Below are positions 62,919 through 64,000 of a DNA stretch of 64,000 nt, one piece after another. The notes beneath the pieces were generated by a model that saw nothing but the letters and a program-made list of their open reading frames with translations, was not told the DNA's origin and searched no databases. Numbering within the stretch: position 1 is the stretch's first letter; the number at the start of each line of letters is the position of its first letter. This DNA comes from Vanilla planifolia (lineage: Eukaryota; Streptophyta; Magnoliopsida; Asparagales; Orchidaceae). Both the position numbers and the translations under genes were made by a program. The DNA lies in contig CM043870.1 of assembly GCA_023846275.1 (NCBI GenBank), positions 10,301,527 to 10,365,526 on the forward strand, read 5' to 3'.

Positions 62919-64000
62919 ATATGATCTTTACCTATAAGAAAAATTAGAAGGCATTTATTCATAACATTATGACTACCTCTACTTGGTTACCATACACAAA
63001 GTATTAGTGACATATATAGCCTCTAACTTATACATTGCCACCCTACACAAAGTACTAATAAAATATATAAATGTCTTATCATAGAACCAATAAAAATAAG
63101 GTACAACCTCTAAGACTTATACTAAATCATCTTACATAAAGCATTAGTAGCATAACCATATACATAGGACAATGTCTTAGGAAAACCTAGTTTTACCAAT
63201 TTCATTCCATTTTTAAAATTAGTTTTCATTTTATATGTATAATATTCAATGTGTACATCTTATATATCTTAAAATAGGTAAATTAAAGATCTATTATGAT
63301 ATACAAATTATGAACCAATGTGATATAAATAACTTTAAACCATACAATTATGTCACATAACAAAATGCACAAGATAGAACAACATATGAAAATATTCTAA
63401 TTTAAGAATATCATGTATTAATATTTATTTACAACATAATTATTAGGTTTATATACCTTAATTTGAGATGATAACTCCTAATCTAGTCCTTTTCTCCTCT
63501 AAAATTTTTATAATATTATGTATAGATATAAATTACTAAATAATCTTTCATAATATAATTATCATTTTTTTTATCTTAAAAACTCTTTTTATTATATAAT
63601 ATAATTTCTCTCATCATATTATATGATCCACACCACAATCAACCCTTAGTATTGATCTTTGATTCTATCTTATGGTATGATCTCCCCATCATAGAGTATG
63701 TTTCTTATAACTCTTTTAATATCTCCATCACTATCTTTTTCCTTTACTGATTGACCACTCATCCTGTAATACCATCATATCATTTATATGATTTAATCAA
63801 TACTCTATCAAACATGTATCATTGATCATTCATCTATCATAGAGTACGATTCTCCTATTGTATAGTAAAATTCATTTAACACTTGAATACTCTTTACCTT
63901 CTAACAAAATATATTGTTCAATTGTTTATCATATGATACTATCCATTTAAATCTCATTCAATGACATCGTAAAACCCTTCGATAACATTCCTCCTTAATC
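62917..64000. other. AT-rich spacer with ATCATA-type words and a short direct repeat
   Basis: No gene recognised. Between about 62,990 and 63,190, three loosely similar stretches carry (A/G)CATA(A/T)AG(T/C)A(T/C)TA and ATATAT words (for example CACAAAGTATTAGTGACATA and CACAAAGTACTAATAAAATA). The end of the window (63.6-64.0 kb) is rich in ATCATA, CATAGAGTA and TATGAT words. Confidence 0.4.

Overview
This is nuclear DNA from a flowering plant. It is very AT-rich, dense in decayed LTR retrotransposons (Copia, Ty3/Gypsy) and one L1-type LINE, with long AT and CT microsatellites. The one convincing host gene is a plant-specific cyclin-dependent kinase inhibitor (KRP/ICK family). I cannot place the species from the sequence alone. 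No bacterial, organellar, tRNA, rRNA or CRISPR signal was seen.

Layout. 1-4.25 kb: AT-rich spacer with a 102-bp tandem repeat. 4.26-5.58 kb: LTR scrap and a Copia integrase/RT remnant (+). 8.42-10.23 kb: LTR 'A' copy 1. 10.9-11.2 kb: short tandem repeat. 12.9-14.49 kb: Copia gag/protease remnant (+), cut by an LTR-like piece at 14.49 kb. 15.64-18.76 kb: L1 LINE (-). 20.4-22.11 kb: second Copia gag remnant (-). 22.1-31.2 kb: mostly featureless spacer, with a possible LTR at 27-28.15 kb. 31.2-32.8 kb: Copia-type LTR (+). 33.04-39.05 kb: Reina-like chromovirus (+) with both LTRs but no gag or protease. 39.06-40.97 kb: old LTR 'C' copy 2 (-). 42.09-47.05 kb: Gypsy element 'B' (+) with two LTRs, a primer-binding site, gag and protease remnants but no polymerase, and LTR 'A' copy 2 nested inside. 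50.69-53.26 kb: GC- and CpG-richer island holding the KRP gene (-). 54.1-56.2 kb: LTR scrap and a 147-bp AT microsatellite. 56.2-62.3 kb: Copia element (-) split in its integrase by a 2.2-kb solo LTR 'C' copy 1 flanked by a near-perfect 5-bp target duplication, then a truncated LTR 'C' copy 3. 62.3-64 kb: spacer with a second AT microsatellite.

The KRP gene can be assembled from the sequence: four exons, all three introns GT-AG, phases consistent, 231 codons plus stop, and both C-terminal CDK/cyclin-binding motifs intact. Everything else is transposon-derived or unrecognised. All mobile elements carry stops and frameshifts and look inactive. The solo LTR at 59.25-61.45 kb looks youngest, because its ends are intact and it retains many CpGs. 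I found no new multi-gene system; the best leads are the nested insertions, the polymerase-less Gypsy B element, and the KRP intron and promoter structures.
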